NCBI GenBank assembly: GCA_964016985.1 | Contig: OZ024823.1 | Location: 23,753,320-23,817,319, forward strand | Reading direction: 5' to 3' | Origin: Anodontia alba | Taxonomy: Eukaryota > Mollusca > Bivalvia > Lucinida > Lucinidae | DNA length: 64,000 nt | Shown: positions 43,939-55,302 of the stretch, piece after piece | How the letters are laid out: every line of letters begins with the position of its first letter | Numbering within the stretch: the first letter of the stretch is position 1 | Program-made: the position numbers and the translations under genes | Notes under the pieces: generated by a model | Databases searched by the model: none | What the model was told of the DNA's origin: nothing | Seen by the model: the letters and a program-made list of their open reading frames with translations, nothing else

Positions 43939-44163
43939 AAACAGGTTAGTCGCCATTGACAAAGCTGCATTCTTGATTCCAGCATCAGGAAGGACAAGAT
44001 CAGCTCATTCTCTCAAGTAGCAACAGTGTTCCACCTCTATCGAAGTTTCAAATACAGCTTTTTCCCAAGAACCATCCTGCACTGGAACACTTTACCAGCA
44101 TTGATTCCTGAGGCTCTTGACTTGGAACACTTCAAGCAGGAGCTATCTAAGATCACAGTCTAA

Positions 44164-44309
44164 AATAGAAGTAGGAGCCAATTGCTTCAGTAGCTGTGTG
44201 GAGGGCTAGAGCTATATCGTCGGGCCAGATGCTCTTTTACCCTCAGGGAAGGCGGATTGGTCTAGTCAGAGCGGTGAAAAAGCAATTGGGAAACTATCAA
44301 CTTTTCTAT
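44164..44309. other. Probable LINE 3' untranslated region
   Basis: Follows the LINE stop codon directly. CAATTGCTTCAGTAGC and GAAAAAGCAATTGGG are partly complementary. No poly-A tail is visible before F12 begins. Confidence 0.4.
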
Positions 44310-45371
44310 ATAATATGAATTTAATAGGTGCTACCTATACATGTATCCGTGCGTCCAAATTATCATCACATGATTCATAGGTGGGTTGGCCAGATCTTAC
44401 TGAATTTGATTTCCGACCACACTTGACTTCTGAATCCACTGCATGCAATGCGATATAACGTCCAAGTCAACAATATTTCAGTAGGTTAGAGACATTGCCT
44501 CCAAATTTGTGGAACTTTTACCCGACCCGATCACATGAATTCGGATCCTGCTTAGTTATTAGCAACTCTGCCATAGAGGCTTTAGGCAGCCCATCAATTT
44601 CGCGGGCCCCGATAGGCTGGGGGTGGGGGCGGGGGCATGCTTTCCGAATATCGAAAACTAGTATATGCCGGTGACAGGTACAACGACAATACACTATCGT
44701 TCGCTCATCTGAACTCCATTTTACTGCTTCAGTTTTTTTTCCTAAAGATTTTTTACCGTTTGTAAGTTTTTGTCTTTGTTTCTTTTCTTTTTCTTTTTGC
44801 TAGTCTATACATTATGAAAAAGAGTAAAAAAACATATATCAAAATAACAACAATTTACAAACCGGTCGAACAAACACATTATTGTGTCGAAGTTTTCTTC
44901 AGATTATCACGTGAAAAGAACGTAAATGCTATCTGTTATCTAAAAATCTACATCAAATTGTACGTTATGCACAAAAGGAATCATGCATAGCTTGTAAATA
45001 GACGGAGAATGGATAGAAATAAACTTCGAAGTGGAGACAAAATTCAAAATGGCCGCAATCACAAATTTTATAGGCTTACGTCATAAGTCTCGTGATACAA
45101 CCCCTAGCAATTGGTATACTTGGCGTTATTGGCTGTTTTGCTGCTGTTATCGGCACGGCCGCCTTGTCAATAGTCTCTGCCAAATCAAGGAACACTTATT
45201 GTTTTTCAGGATAAGCACCGAACCACCCAAGCGTTTGTTGGACCATCATGTTTTTGGTCACACACATCACTGGTCACATACACTGTAGTTAGTCTATAGT
45301 AGAACGTCTGCATGCCGAACCGCTCCGCGGCTCGAGGAACTGCTTCGCAGTTCCCGTTGGACGCACTTATT
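44310..45371. mobile_element. F12 element, copy 2
   Basis: Same ends as at 35150. The hairpin next to the right end is different: GAACCGCTCCGCGG-type text plus GAACTGCTTCGCAGTTC (45338-45354) replaces GAACCGCTTTTCGGTTC, while the flanking GCCGAACCGCT and TTGGACGCACTTAT are kept. Confidence 0.8.
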
Positions 45372-45653
45372 AGTATTGCTTGGTTTACGTAGTTCTTACT
45401 GTAAGTTATTCTTTGAAATAGTATTTCAGCACTCTTAGTATATATCTATTTTTCTTCAAACTATCAGTCACCTCACTAATTCTATTCTTTTCTTGGTCAC
45501 CCTATACATAATTGTCTAGAGTGACAGAGTATCGTACAATGTAGATGTGCATGTTGGTAAAACAGCGAATAAGGAAGTAAACATTTTATCATTAGGATAT
45601 ATGAGCTGCTGAACGTTACACTCAGTTAAGGATGTATGCTGTATGAAGAGACA

Positions 45654-46002
45654 TACCGTATTCGACCTAATTACCGCACTGTGCGCTTAGGTTTTTCAAA
45701 ATTATTAGAAAAACGCAGTAAAAATATCCACCTTATAAGGGCACACTTTTAAGAAAGATCAGCAGAGGACATTTAATGATGCTTTTTAAGCGATATTATT
45801 TGCTGAATTTCTTTATAAAAAACATACGTTGTGGGTACTCGTTTGAATTGCCTCGACTTGTCGAGGCAATTCAAATGAGTACCCACAACGTATGTTTTTA
45901 TAAAGAAGTAGATAAAAGTGCACTGGTTGTAGTGTGAAGACTCCTAAATTACTTGACTGTGCGCTTATAGGAGCATGTGCGGTAATTAGGCCGAATACGG
46001 TA
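45654..46002. mobile_element. F9 TIR element with K1 core palindrome
   Basis: TIR TACCGTATTCGACCTAATTA + CCGCAC and its complement, flanking GTGCGCTTA words. Core 45809-45907: ACATACGTTGTGGGTACTCG, TTTGAATTGCCTCGAC, then its complement, with one indel and one mismatch between arms. Its TIRs are unrelated to F1 but the core is K1. Confidence 0.9.
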
Positions 46003-46245
46003 TAATCCCAAGTTCAGAAACAGCGGTGGTGTCAAATATTTCTCACGGCTAGGAAAAGTGCCAAGTTGGTGATTCATTTTATAGTCTATTTATTTAGGTC
46101 TCATATGAGACTCGAATTAAAGCCTGAACTCTTAAAGAACAAAGATCTGCTCCCTTAAAACTTAGCATGTTGTGTCTTAGACGGCTATGTCGCCCCTGCA
46201 ACAAATAATTTTCTTTTCACAGACTGTCTAATGGAAAAGGAAAAC

Positions 46246-46822
46246 TACTGTCCTTTCGACATTTTTCAGAAAGTCGTTTTTTGCTCGGCGCTTTAAACAG
46301 AAGAAGTAAATTTGCAAACTTTTAAATGCATTTTAAAGTCATGATTTAATGCAAAACCATTTGTCGTAACTGCCTATGTGCAAAAAGTTTTATTCTAGTC
46401 AGTGGTTTTTAAAAAATCCAATATTTTCCCTTTTTCCCATAGTAAAAATGAATGAAAATTATGCAGAAATTTGTAGGGTAGATAAATTGGAAGCAGTTTT
46501 TCAACAAGTTCTGCTTGTTCATTTTTTCTGAAATTTTCACAATATTGTTGTGAAACATCAATAATTCAAATTCAGCAAAGAAAAGTAAAAAATATTTACG
46601 GAGACAAAAATTTCAAAAAATCACTTTACTATAGAAATTACATAGGTCAGACCAACTTTTGGCGATAAATTTAATTTTAGGGTACGTATTTGAGAACAAA
46701 ACACAGAAACAGAAAAGACAAATGGTTTCTGATAAGATATAGTCAATCAGAACAAAATATTTTCATTTAAGATAAAACGCCAAGCAAAAACCGTCTTTCC
46801 GAGAGATGTCGAAAGGACAGTA
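46246..46822 (+). mobile_element. F4 element, uninterrupted copy
   Basis: TIR TACTGTCCTTTCGACATTTT / GATGTCGAAAGGACAGTA, extended by GAAAG.CG.TTTTTGCT.GGCG. It serves as the empty-site reference for the F1 insertion at 31420. Confidence 0.9.
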
Positions 46823-47311
46823 AGTACAAGATTAGCCTGTAGAATGAATATAATCATTTCCCCATCATTTTAATTATTCACTTATTCTCTTTCCATGGAC
46901 CCTATAGTTCGTGTTCTTATTAATCCTGCATTGATTGTCATTATACCAATTCTTAATCGGGGCTTATCAGGTACAGTCTGGTCTTTACTGACTACTGTAC
47001 AGTCAATGTCATAGAAGAAACGATAAATCAAAATGATTTTCATAGTTTACTTGTATAATAAATAATTTATGCGGCATTTCCAAAAGGGATTCAGAACAAC
47101 AATATTGATCCGTAGGTTCTCCGATTTGTTCAGAATGAGGTGTCGCTAAAAGGCAATGCCTTAATGTCATATTGTTATGGTTGTGTATCAAACAGCAGAT
47201 TTGTAGGATGTCTGTAGTTTCACAAATCATTTTAACTTTTAACATTGTCATTCTGGCACAAAGGTCGAAAGGCCATCATTGTTTTGGAGATTGAAGGAGA
47301 TGCGTAAAATA
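46823..47311. other. No gene recognised
   Basis: AT-rich and apparently single copy. The 80-codon minus frame at 47009-47251 has no domain. Confidence 0.35.
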
Positions 47312-47589
47312 CATTACGAAAACATGCCTATTCAAATATACTGAAAATTGTACCACCCAAAAATGAAAATTTTCAGATAAAAAATTCTGATAGTTTTCCT
47401 ATTTCAGCTCAAAACTTAGATTGTGGGTACTCGTTAGAACCGCCTCGACGAGGCGGTTCTAACGAGTACCCACAATCTATGTTTTGAGCAGAAATATGAA
47501 AAGTAATGTATACCCCTGTAAACCCCAGTTTTATTACATAAAAGTGGGGTTTAAGGGGGTTGAAATTATATAGGCATGTTTTCGTGATG
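47312..47589 (+). mobile_element. F1 element, complete
   Basis: Both TIRs. The core 47418-47480 is palindromic, with A as the central base and one arm mismatch (CTTAGATT against AATCTATG). Confidence 0.95.
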
Positions 47590-47687
47590 ATATTTTGATA
47601 TGGTTAAATTAGATTTTGGTCATTTAAAAAAGACATTTTGTTTGTGATTGTTTTTGGCTTCTCTCCCTATGAAGTAAATGATGCTAA

Positions 47688-47722
47688 TTTGGACGCACAA
47701 ATATAGGGAGCACCTATTAGCC
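47688..47722 (-). mobile_element. Solo end of F12
   Basis: The reverse complement reads AATAGGTGCTCCCTAT then GTGCGTCCAAATTAGC, the left end of F12, with nothing of the body following. Confidence 0.6.
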
Positions 47723-48015
47723 ATTGTAATGCTGAATAAATTAACATGCCACGCCCATTTCTACTTGTCAGCGAATTAGATGACTTAATCCAGACTATTG
47801 ATATAATGTCACATGCCGATTGACAAACAGTGTAGATCCAGTTCAGTTGGCGTCTTCTTCAGAAGCCAACTGATCTGGATCTACACTGTTTGCGACTAGA
47901 CAAATGACAAACAGTGCAGATCCACATCAGTTGGCTTCTTCTTCAGAAACAACTTATTTGGATCTACACTCTTTGCAAAGGCAGGGTATATCCGGGTTCA
48001 GCCGGACAAGGGTTA
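47719..48015. mobile_element. F10 TIR element with two K2 hairpins in tandem
   Basis: Left text TGCTGAATAAATTAACATGC is the complement of the right end of the F10 copy at 57039. Two successive K2 hairpins with the GTTGGCTTCT stem lie at 47825-47893 and 47908-47975; the second has decayed arms. Confidence 0.75.
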
Positions 48016-48119
48016 AATTCATACCACCGACACTCGATACAACGACAAAATTCGTTATAATTACGATTTCACTGGCACGAAACCTTCGCTCAAGAGGCAA
48101 TAGTTAATTAGAAATAATA

Positions 48120-48195
48120 TTTTATGAAATATATGTTTGGGTATTTGTTAGTAAAGCGACTCTTACAAATAACCAAAACATATGTTTTATGAGAA
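48120..48195. repeat. Decayed K1-like palindrome
   Basis: ATATGTTTGGGTATTTGTTAG ... CTTACAAATAACCAAAACAT is laid out like K1 with a shifted sequence, including the GGGTAYTYGTTAG word. No TIRs are recognised. Confidence 0.5.
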
Positions 48196-48654
48196 AAGAA
48201 GAATAAAACAAAGCTTTTCTTACATATCATTCTACTCAATAAGGACTTTTCACAACAGCAAAATCATTTTGATGGCAACATCTTTGGGAAAAATACTGTC
48301 GTTGAAACAAGGGTTCATTGCACCTTAATTGATATCAAACCAATTTGGTCAATAAAAAACCTAAGTACTCTACATAAGTTAGATATCCGAATATCAAGAT
48401 GAATCAAAGTAACATAGTGACCTATGTAAAGGGGAGTGTATGCACTTTGGTAGATTTATTTGGACAACCTGTGTGAATTTATGTTTGCTTCCCTGGCCAT
48501 TGGTGAACTCCTTCTGGACTATTCTAATTGAGGACTATTCTAAAATGCAAGAATTTGTTCCCGTCTTTATTTTTTTTTTTTTTTTACTTTTAGAGAAAAC
48601 CTTTTCCCTTTTTCATAATAGACAGATGTGCTTTTGCTACTATTTATATATTCC

Positions 48655-48760
48655 CTTAACGCTTAGCACTCTGTGTAAGATTTTCAGCAGACAGCATATT
48701 GAAATATTTTCCTAAATATTTCCCAGAAAACAGACTTTGATATTTCATGCAAATTGTCTC
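48655..48760. mobile_element. F2 half-element
   Basis: TTAACGCTTAGCACTCTGTG to ATTTCATGCAAATTGTCTCC, then abruptly F1. The second half is not found after the F1 copy. Confidence 0.7.
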
Positions 48761-49077
48761 CATCACGAAAACATGCCTATATAATTTTGACCCCCTTAAA
48801 CCCCACTTTTATATAGTAAAACTGGGGTTTACCGATTTACCGAAGTATATATATTTTTTTTTTATTTTTTTTTTTTTATTTTTTTTTTTTTTTTTTTTGG
48901 CTCAAAACCATAGATTGTGGGTACTCGTTAGAACCGCCTCGGCGAGCGGTGCTAACGAGTGCAAACGATCTATGTTTTGAGCAGAAATATGAAAAGTATC
49001 AAAGATTTTTATCTGAAAATTTTAAGATTTTGGAGGAAGAATTTTCTATATATTTGAATAGGCGTGTTTTCGTAATG
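48761..49077 (-). mobile_element. F1 element with poly-T expansion
   Basis: F1 ends are intact; ~40 bp of T-rich sequence (48852-48898) replaces the region beside the core. The core arms carry several mismatches. Confidence 0.9.
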
Positions 49078-49142
49078 CATTTTTATTATTAAATGTCAGA
49101 ATCTGTTCCCATGAAAAATGAGAAAAGAATATAATCAGTGTG

Positions 49143-49428
49143 CATTACGAAAACACGCCTATTCAAATATATAGAAAAAAATCACCTCCAAAAATTGAAA
49201 ATTTTCAGATATTTTTTTTTTTTTTTTTTTTTTTTTTCAAATTTCTGCTCAAAACATAGATTGTGGGTACTCCTTAGAACCATCATCGCGAGCCGATTCT
49301 AACGAGTACCCACAATCTATTTTTTGAGCAAAAATAAGAACAATAATAGTTACCCTGCAAATCCCAGTTTTACTATATTAAAAAGGGGTTTTAGGGGGTT
49401 AAGATTATACAGGCATGTTTTCGCGATG
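49143..49428 (+). mobile_element. F1 element, decayed core
   Basis: 66 bp after the previous F1 and in the opposite orientation, so the pair is head-to-head. T23 lies at 49215-49237. The core reads AACCATCATCGCGAGCCGATT, with the centre scrambled. Confidence 0.9.
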
Positions 49429-49548
49429 GTTGTCAGCTGGCTTAGCCCAGAGAATGGACTGAATAAACTTAGTAGATTTTCTAGTAGACAACTTGTGTGC
49501 CTATATTCGCTTCCCGGGGCACTGATGAATCCCTTCTGAAAAGAAGAT

Positions 49549-49768
49549 AGACTGGCTCCAGTCTCCAGTGACTATTTTTTTCCTTATAATCCTGTTTGAT
49601 AATCCACTGAAATAAAACCAAAGTAATATCAAGACTATAAAGGCTGGCCACCAGGCCGGTCACTAGTGACCAGCCTCTATAGTTATGATATTATTTTGGT
49701 TTTATTTTAGTGGACTAGCTAACAGGATTATAGGGAAAAAATTAGTCACTGGAGACTGGAGGCAGTCT
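49549..49768. mobile_element. Palindromic TIR element (AGACTGGCTCCAGTCTCCAG)
   Basis: TIRs AGACTGGCTCCAGTCTCCAG and its near-complement. The inner stem AAAACCAAAGTAATATCA and the loop GGCTGGCCACCAGGCC plus GTCACTAGTGAC make most of its 220 bp one foldback. End fragments lie at 30882-30915 and 59421-59436. Confidence 0.88.
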
Positions 49769-49967
49769 AAATAGAGGAGTACTGTACAAGGAAGAAGTTC
49801 CTCCCATTCTTTACTTTTAGAATAAATCCTCTTCCTTTAGCGAGACAGATTTGCTTCCGCTACTAAATCTATTCCCTTAAACTGTAAGGAAGGAAAAAGA
49901 CGACTTATTTCCATAACATTCAGCAGTTTGGTGAATCACGAATCTGTCACAAATCATCCCTGAGTTT

Positions 49968-50166
49968 CTGAAGTGGACTAAAGTGGACTCTTCCATCTTT
50001 GAATTTGGACTGGTCCACTGTTGAAAATAGGAGTTTCAATCTAAACTGAGTAACAGAATGGCAAATAGTGTAGATCCGGATGAGACGGTTCATTAAAAAC
50101 CGTCTCATCTAGATCTACACTGTTTGTATATGCATCTGCATTGGTCTGCAGTGTTGAAAGGGATAA
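49968..50166. mobile_element. F11 element with K2 hairpin, copy 2
   Basis: Aligns with 3488-3699. The K2 hairpin has a clean stem here: GAGACGGTT / AACCGTCTC between GTGTAGATCCGGAT and ATCTAGATCTACACTG. Confidence 0.75.
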
Positions 50167-50389
50167 GTACGGTACATGTAATCTAAAGGAAACAAATATT
50201 TACTTGTAACTTTTATGCACTTAAAAAATTCAGCTTCTTTTATAAGGAACTTCACATATATTTATCACCAAGAATGTCTAATATTTTATTGACCATAATC
50301 CATTGTTACGATGACTTGACGCCCATTATTGCCAGCAACTTTTACTTTCAGCTGTTTAAACCAAAGTGTGCTTAGCGTCCCATAAAAAG

Positions 50390-50470
50390 GCACATTGGCA
50401 AACATTATAGACCCAGATCAGACGCTGCAGAACGCAGCGTCTACTCTGTTTACATTAAATGAAAAAAATA
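50390..50470. repeat. K2 hairpin (GACGCTGC stem)
   Basis: ACATTATAGACCCAGATCA, the stem GACGCTGC..GCAGCGTC, and a shortened right flank lacking GATC. A relative of the 33405 repeat follows at 50500. Confidence 0.75.
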
Positions 50471-50592
50471 ATCTATAATAAATGATAGCATTATAAATCA
50501 ACCAAACACCCATTTTACAGAACTGGACCTGTTCAAACAGCTGAGGTAAAGGAGCGCACTCGAGATAAATGGGTTAAATGCACCAGTCCATA

Positions 50593-50871
50593 CATCACGA
50601 AAACACGCCTATATAATTTTGACCCCCTTAAACCCCACTTTTATATAGTAAAACTGGAGTTTACAGGGGTATACATTATTTTTCTTATGTTGCTCAAAAA
50701 CATAGATTGTGGGTACTCGTTAGAACCGCCTCGCCGAGGCGGTTCTAACGAGTACCCACAATCTATGTTTTGAGCAGAAATATGAAAAAATATTAGAATT
50801 TTTTATCTGAAAATTTTCATTTTTTGCTGGTGAAATTTTCAGTATATTTGAATAGGCGTGTTTTCGTAATG
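50593..50871 (-). mobile_element. F1 element, complete with perfect core
   Basis: Both TIRs. The core 50701-50767 is a perfect palindrome around one central base. Together with 58986-59255 this is a good reference copy. Confidence 0.96.
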
Positions 50872-51109
50872 GAAACGCTCAGGCTTCGCATTAAACGCCC
50901 GTGGACTGGTATTTAGAACGCACGGACAGGAAAAGTGTCATAATCGATCAAATTTGCATTTGTTTTACAGGTGTTTAAGGACTTTTTACCATACGGTCCC
51001 CTTTTCATATGTGCTAAAATGAGATACCCAGGCTATAGAATCTCAATTTATATATAGACCCTTAATTTCATATTATATACAACATGGGAAAAGGGCTCTT
51101 ATGTCGTAT

Positions 51110-51275
51110 ATGAACAGCGTAGGTCCAGTCTGATCTGCGCATTCTCTGTTTGTCGATATGAACTGCAGTATCCCTGGATTCTGTTAGCTGTCAACAAAGG
51201 CCCAGATCAGCCTGCGCAAATGCGCAGGCTGATCATTTGCGCAGGCTGATCTGGGCCTGCGTTATCTGCTAATTG
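51110..51275. repeat. GATC-type hairpin with partial duplication
   Basis: AAGGCCCAGATCAGCCTGCG CAAAT is followed by GCGCAGGCTGATC twice (51226 and 51241), as if one arm had been copied again before the right flank TGGGCCTGCG. Confidence 0.75.
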
Positions 51276-52026
<751 letters not shown>

Positions 52027-52244
52027 ACAAAACGTCACAAAAGTTTTCTTTTCAGAAAAAAAAAAATGGTTTAACGTTTCATGCAAGTAGAAAATTTTAA
52101 GGGGGTCAAATTACTTCCTTTTAGAGAAGATACCTTTTCATAAGGGACTTATTGTTGAGTAAAGCAGCGGGAAGTCTCCCTTGCAAAAATGGCGAAAATC
52201 TTGTGGTGCAGCCAGCCCCCTTGAAACATTTTTTTTTTTTTTTT

Positions 52245-52335
52245 TCCAGAAAATAGGATTGGACATTTCATGCAATATGGACAATTTGTATGAAGTGTCA
52301 AACCATATTTTCAGGAAAGATAATAAAATGTAAGT
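52245..52335. mobile_element. F2 fragment
   Basis: CCAGAAAATAGGATTGGACA TTTCATGCAA then GACAATTTGTATGAAGTGTC: the central foldback of F2 only. Confidence 0.6.
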
Positions 52336-52375
52336 AATTTGAGCTTGCACATAAAAAATGTACATATCAAACAGG

Positions 52376-52446
52376 CGACCAGCTAAGGCTCTGGCGAGAC
52401 TGCGCATAAGCGCAGTCTCGCCAGAGTCTTTGCTGGTCGCATACAT
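52376..52446. repeat. 71-bp near-perfect palindrome (F3-like)
   Basis: GCGACCAGCTAAGGCTCTGG CGAGACTGCGC with its complement ending CTTTGCTGGTCGC. The inner stem is CGAGACTGCGC rather than the usual GATCAGACTGCGC. Confidence 0.88.
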
Positions 52447-52865
52447 GTAGAACGTAGACTTTGAAGAAGCTTCAGGTAAAAACACAGGTCTGTAGCCCAC
52501 ATAGAGACTGCTCGTGTGCATTTGAAGACCTACAAACCGGAAAACAATATGGTCCTTTTTATTGTGGTGGCTTATTAGTTATATGATGCCCAGACAGCAC
52601 TTAAGCTTTATACAAGGAACAAGTTGAGCTGTCTAGTGTCCGGATCTGCTGTAATTGTTTCCTGATATACTCCATAATGCCCTGAGTTATTTGACCAGAG
52701 ACCACACCATGACAAAGCCATTCAAAAGTATCTCAAGTTTCTCTCTAAGTCAGAAACACTTCTTGGATTACTTGACAAGGAAGTACTACTGTCCAAAACC
52801 CCGAGAAACTTAATGATTTACCACTTCAATAACCCCCTTAAGCACTCACAGGGCTAATTCGGCAG

Positions 52866-52956
52866 TTCACGAAATGTCAAAACCTATTTTCTAAAAAAGA
52901 TAAGAAAAACATGTGTCGTCTGCTGACATTGCTATCCAGAATGCTAAGCGTTATTT
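52866..52956. mobile_element. F2 right half
   Basis: CACGAAATGTCAAAACCTAT, TGTGTCGTCTGCTGACATTG and CCAGAATGCTAAGCGTTA. Confidence 0.7.
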
Positions 52957-53033
52957 TTTGTACATTTAAGTGCACACGACTGAGATTCGTTCAAGGAAAA
53001 CTACGCATAATCATTGTACAAGCAGAAAAGCGG

Positions 53034-53073
53034 AGAGAGAGAGAGCGAGAGAGAGAGAGATAGAGAGAGAGCA
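53034..53073. repeat. (GA)n microsatellite
   Basis: Imperfect GA repeats with GC and TA interruptions. Confidence 0.9.
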
Positions 53074-53340
53074 GGCCCATCACTCTCAACTAGGCAGCCT
53101 ATTTCGGGTAATGGAACCACTCAAAAGGGAAAGAAGTCTGACATGGAGATCATTTCCAATATTGTTATATATAAGAGGTTAATTTTGAAAAAAAAAAAAA
53201 ACAAAAAAAAAAAACAGTTTGCTCTGAGAGAAAAGGTAGCAGAGTAACCCGTTTCTGCAAGGTTCTATCGTAGACTAACCTATTTCGGTTACCTTTAGCC
53301 TGAAAATTAAAGCTTCAAATATCGTCTGAAAATGCATCTA

Positions 53341-53430
53341 CCCAGTCAGCATTCTACGTAAATCTATATCGGGCCGTCATCGGCCCGTCAGGATAGCTGA
53401 CGGGCCGATGACGGTCCGATGCTAGCTGAT
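53341..53430. mobile_element. F7 palindromic element, copy 2 (shortened)
   Basis: Same first 50 bases as 33075-33124. The right arm has lost GTAGATTTACGTAGAAT, so GGTCCGATGCTAGCTGA ends early. Confidence 0.85.
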
Positions 53431-53467
53431 TTTAGGTTAAATTATTTTCTTCACATTTTTACAGTTA

Positions 53468-53835
53468 CAGTATAACCTCGATGGCTCGAACACGGATGGC
53501 TCACTTACTGTGGATGATTCGAATTCGTTTTTGAGTCCCTAGGAAATTCTTCCGATAGCTTATGAAAACAAATATTTTGGGATTTTAATGGAAATTTTCT
53601 TATTTTATCATGGAAATGTATGCTGTGTGTACTCATTAGAATCGCCTCATCGAGGTGATTCTAATGAGTACACTCAACATACCATTATTTTATAGAAGAT
53701 GTAAAAGACATTCCTAGATTATTTTCATTTGCCTTCTGACCTTGCGCTATGATTAACCCTCAGTGGCTCGAACTACCTATGTCTCGAACAAATTTCCACG
53801 GTCCCAAAGATGTTCGAGGCATTGAATCTCGACTG
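53468..53835. mobile_element. F8 pogo-like element with K1-type core, copy 1
   Basis: TA CAGTATAACCTCGATGGCTC at the left, ATTGAATCTCGACTG TA at the right: CAGT termini with TA duplications. The core at 53613-53682 is ATGCTGTGTGTACTCATTAG, AATCGCCTCATCGAGG and its partner. Sequence between core and TIRs (CTCGAACTAC, TTTCCACGGTCCCAAAGATG) is unlike F1. No transposase. Confidence 0.88.
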
Positions 53836-54251
53836 TATGTTTCCAAAACGCATCTGTACCACGATGGAGGCAGCCATAATGTTGACCTATGTATTTTGCA
53901 ATACAGTAAACAGTTTTGCCAAAATAGATGACCACTGGGTTTTTTTATCCATTTATATATTTTGTGTGCAAAAGTTAGTAATAAAAATCATATCCAAGCA
54001 ATAAATGCCTCAACTTGAAACCTCTGACTATCAACAAAATGAAAAGGTGACCAACTTTGATGACACAAGTCGTTTACAAAATAGCCCCTAAGAATTCGAA
54101 GGTTCCGAATTACTGTTTAGGGGTGGGCAAGATAAACTTATAATAAAGTAATTTAAAAACAATAATTGAAATAAAATAAAAGCATTAATAAACTAAATTA
54201 ACAAACAAGAAACCAGAAATGTTTTAATTTCAGATGTGTAAATCTTAAATA

Positions 54252-54615
54252 CAGTAAAACCTCGATGGCTCGAACACGGATGGCTCGTTTACTGTGGATG
54301 ATTCGAACTCGTTTTTGAGTCCCTCGGAAATTCTTCCGATAGCTTAAGAAAACAAATATTTTGGGATTTTAATGGAAATTTTCTTATTTATCATGTAAAT
54401 GTATATTGTATGTACTCATTAGAATCGCCTCATCGAGGCGATTCTAATTAAACTCAACATACCATTATTATATAGAAGATGGAAAAGACATTCCTATTTT
54501 ATTCCTAGATGCCTTCTGACCTTGCGCTATGATTAACCCTCACTGGCTCGAACTACCCATGTCTCGAACAAATTTCCATGGTCCCAAAGATGTTCTAGCC
54601 ATTGAAGTTCGACTG
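54252..54615. mobile_element. F8 pogo-like element, copy 2
   Basis: Same as 53468-53835 at about 90% by eye, flanked by TA on both sides. The right core arm has lost GAGTA (GATTCTAATTAAACTCAACA). Confidence 0.88.
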
Positions 54616-55092
54616 TAGAGTGATAGGAAGGCAAATATGTTCACATTAACATATTTTTCAAAGCATAAAAGTACAGTGTCAAAAGCTAAGACAGATACCA
54701 GATTTAAGGGACATTCTATAGATAATAAATCAAACCGAAGCCATATTGACCATGTGATATCGTATAGCAGAAGACAAAATATGTAGTCACAGGCAAAAAA
54801 AAAATCAAATAATAAATTATGGCTATTTTGTGGCACACACTAAGTTGAATTGAGAAATACATTAAGAAAATCAGTTAAAATCCAATAGGATAAGAAAATA
54901 TAACAACTATTAGTTTCTGTGAAGTTAAATTTTCAATATTCATGACCCAAGTAACAGAACTTTGTTTACACTTGAGAGTGATGACATCACTGAACCCTTC
55001 TGGTGGTAAATAAAAATTACTGAAATAGGCTAGTCTACGATATTGCTAGCGAAAGATGTCAAAAGATCTTATAAACTCAAACACAGGTTTGG
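54616..55092. other. No gene recognised
   Basis: AT-rich. The 98-codon minus frame (54836-54540) starts with hydrophobic residues but runs into the F8 right TIR, so it is not a gene. Confidence 0.4.
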
Positions 55093-55302
55093 CAAATGGA
55101 CGAATTGACAAACTTTGTAGCAGACGGCATTCTATTTTTATTTTATTGTTCAGAGAAATTAAGTCTTGACATTTCATGTGAATCGTCTGCTTGGCAGACG
55201 ATTCACATGAAATGTCAAAACTTATTTTCTTTGAAAATTAGAAAAAAATATATTTCAAAATGTCGTCTGCTGTAGTTGCGGTTGGGGATTTAAGGGTTAA
55301 AT
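55093..55302. mobile_element. F2 foldback element with clean central palindrome
   Basis: TTGACATTTCATGTGAATCG TCTGC-TTG-GCAGACGATTCACATG is a near-perfect stem. The outer arms are GTAGCAGACGGCATT and AATGTCGTCTGCTG. The inner stem differs from other F2 copies (TGTGAATCGTCTGC instead of TGCAAATTGTCTCC), in both arms. Confidence 0.85.

Larger units (their letters stand above)
42970..44163 (+). pseudogene. LINE fragment (RT palm to C terminus) with two nested elements
   Basis: Plus-strand pieces: SGVPPGTVHGPLLFLIFINN and LFADDCLVYRE (FADD at 43123-43134, both Asp kept) at 43018-43285; QIQRVEMVQYLAARFIKRRY with RNTSSLISILDHLP at 43528-43695; and YSFFPRTILHWNTLPALIPE ending HFKQELSKITV and a stop at 44163. 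These match the end of Jockey-group LINE polyproteins. The gaps are explained by an F6 element (43287-43527) and an F5 element (43740-43938). Everything before the palm is missing. Confidence 0.82.

Noticed and set aside
54540..54836. 98-codon minus-strand frame with a hydrophobic start
   Set aside because: Its end lies in the F8 terminal repeat and no splice sites or domain support it.
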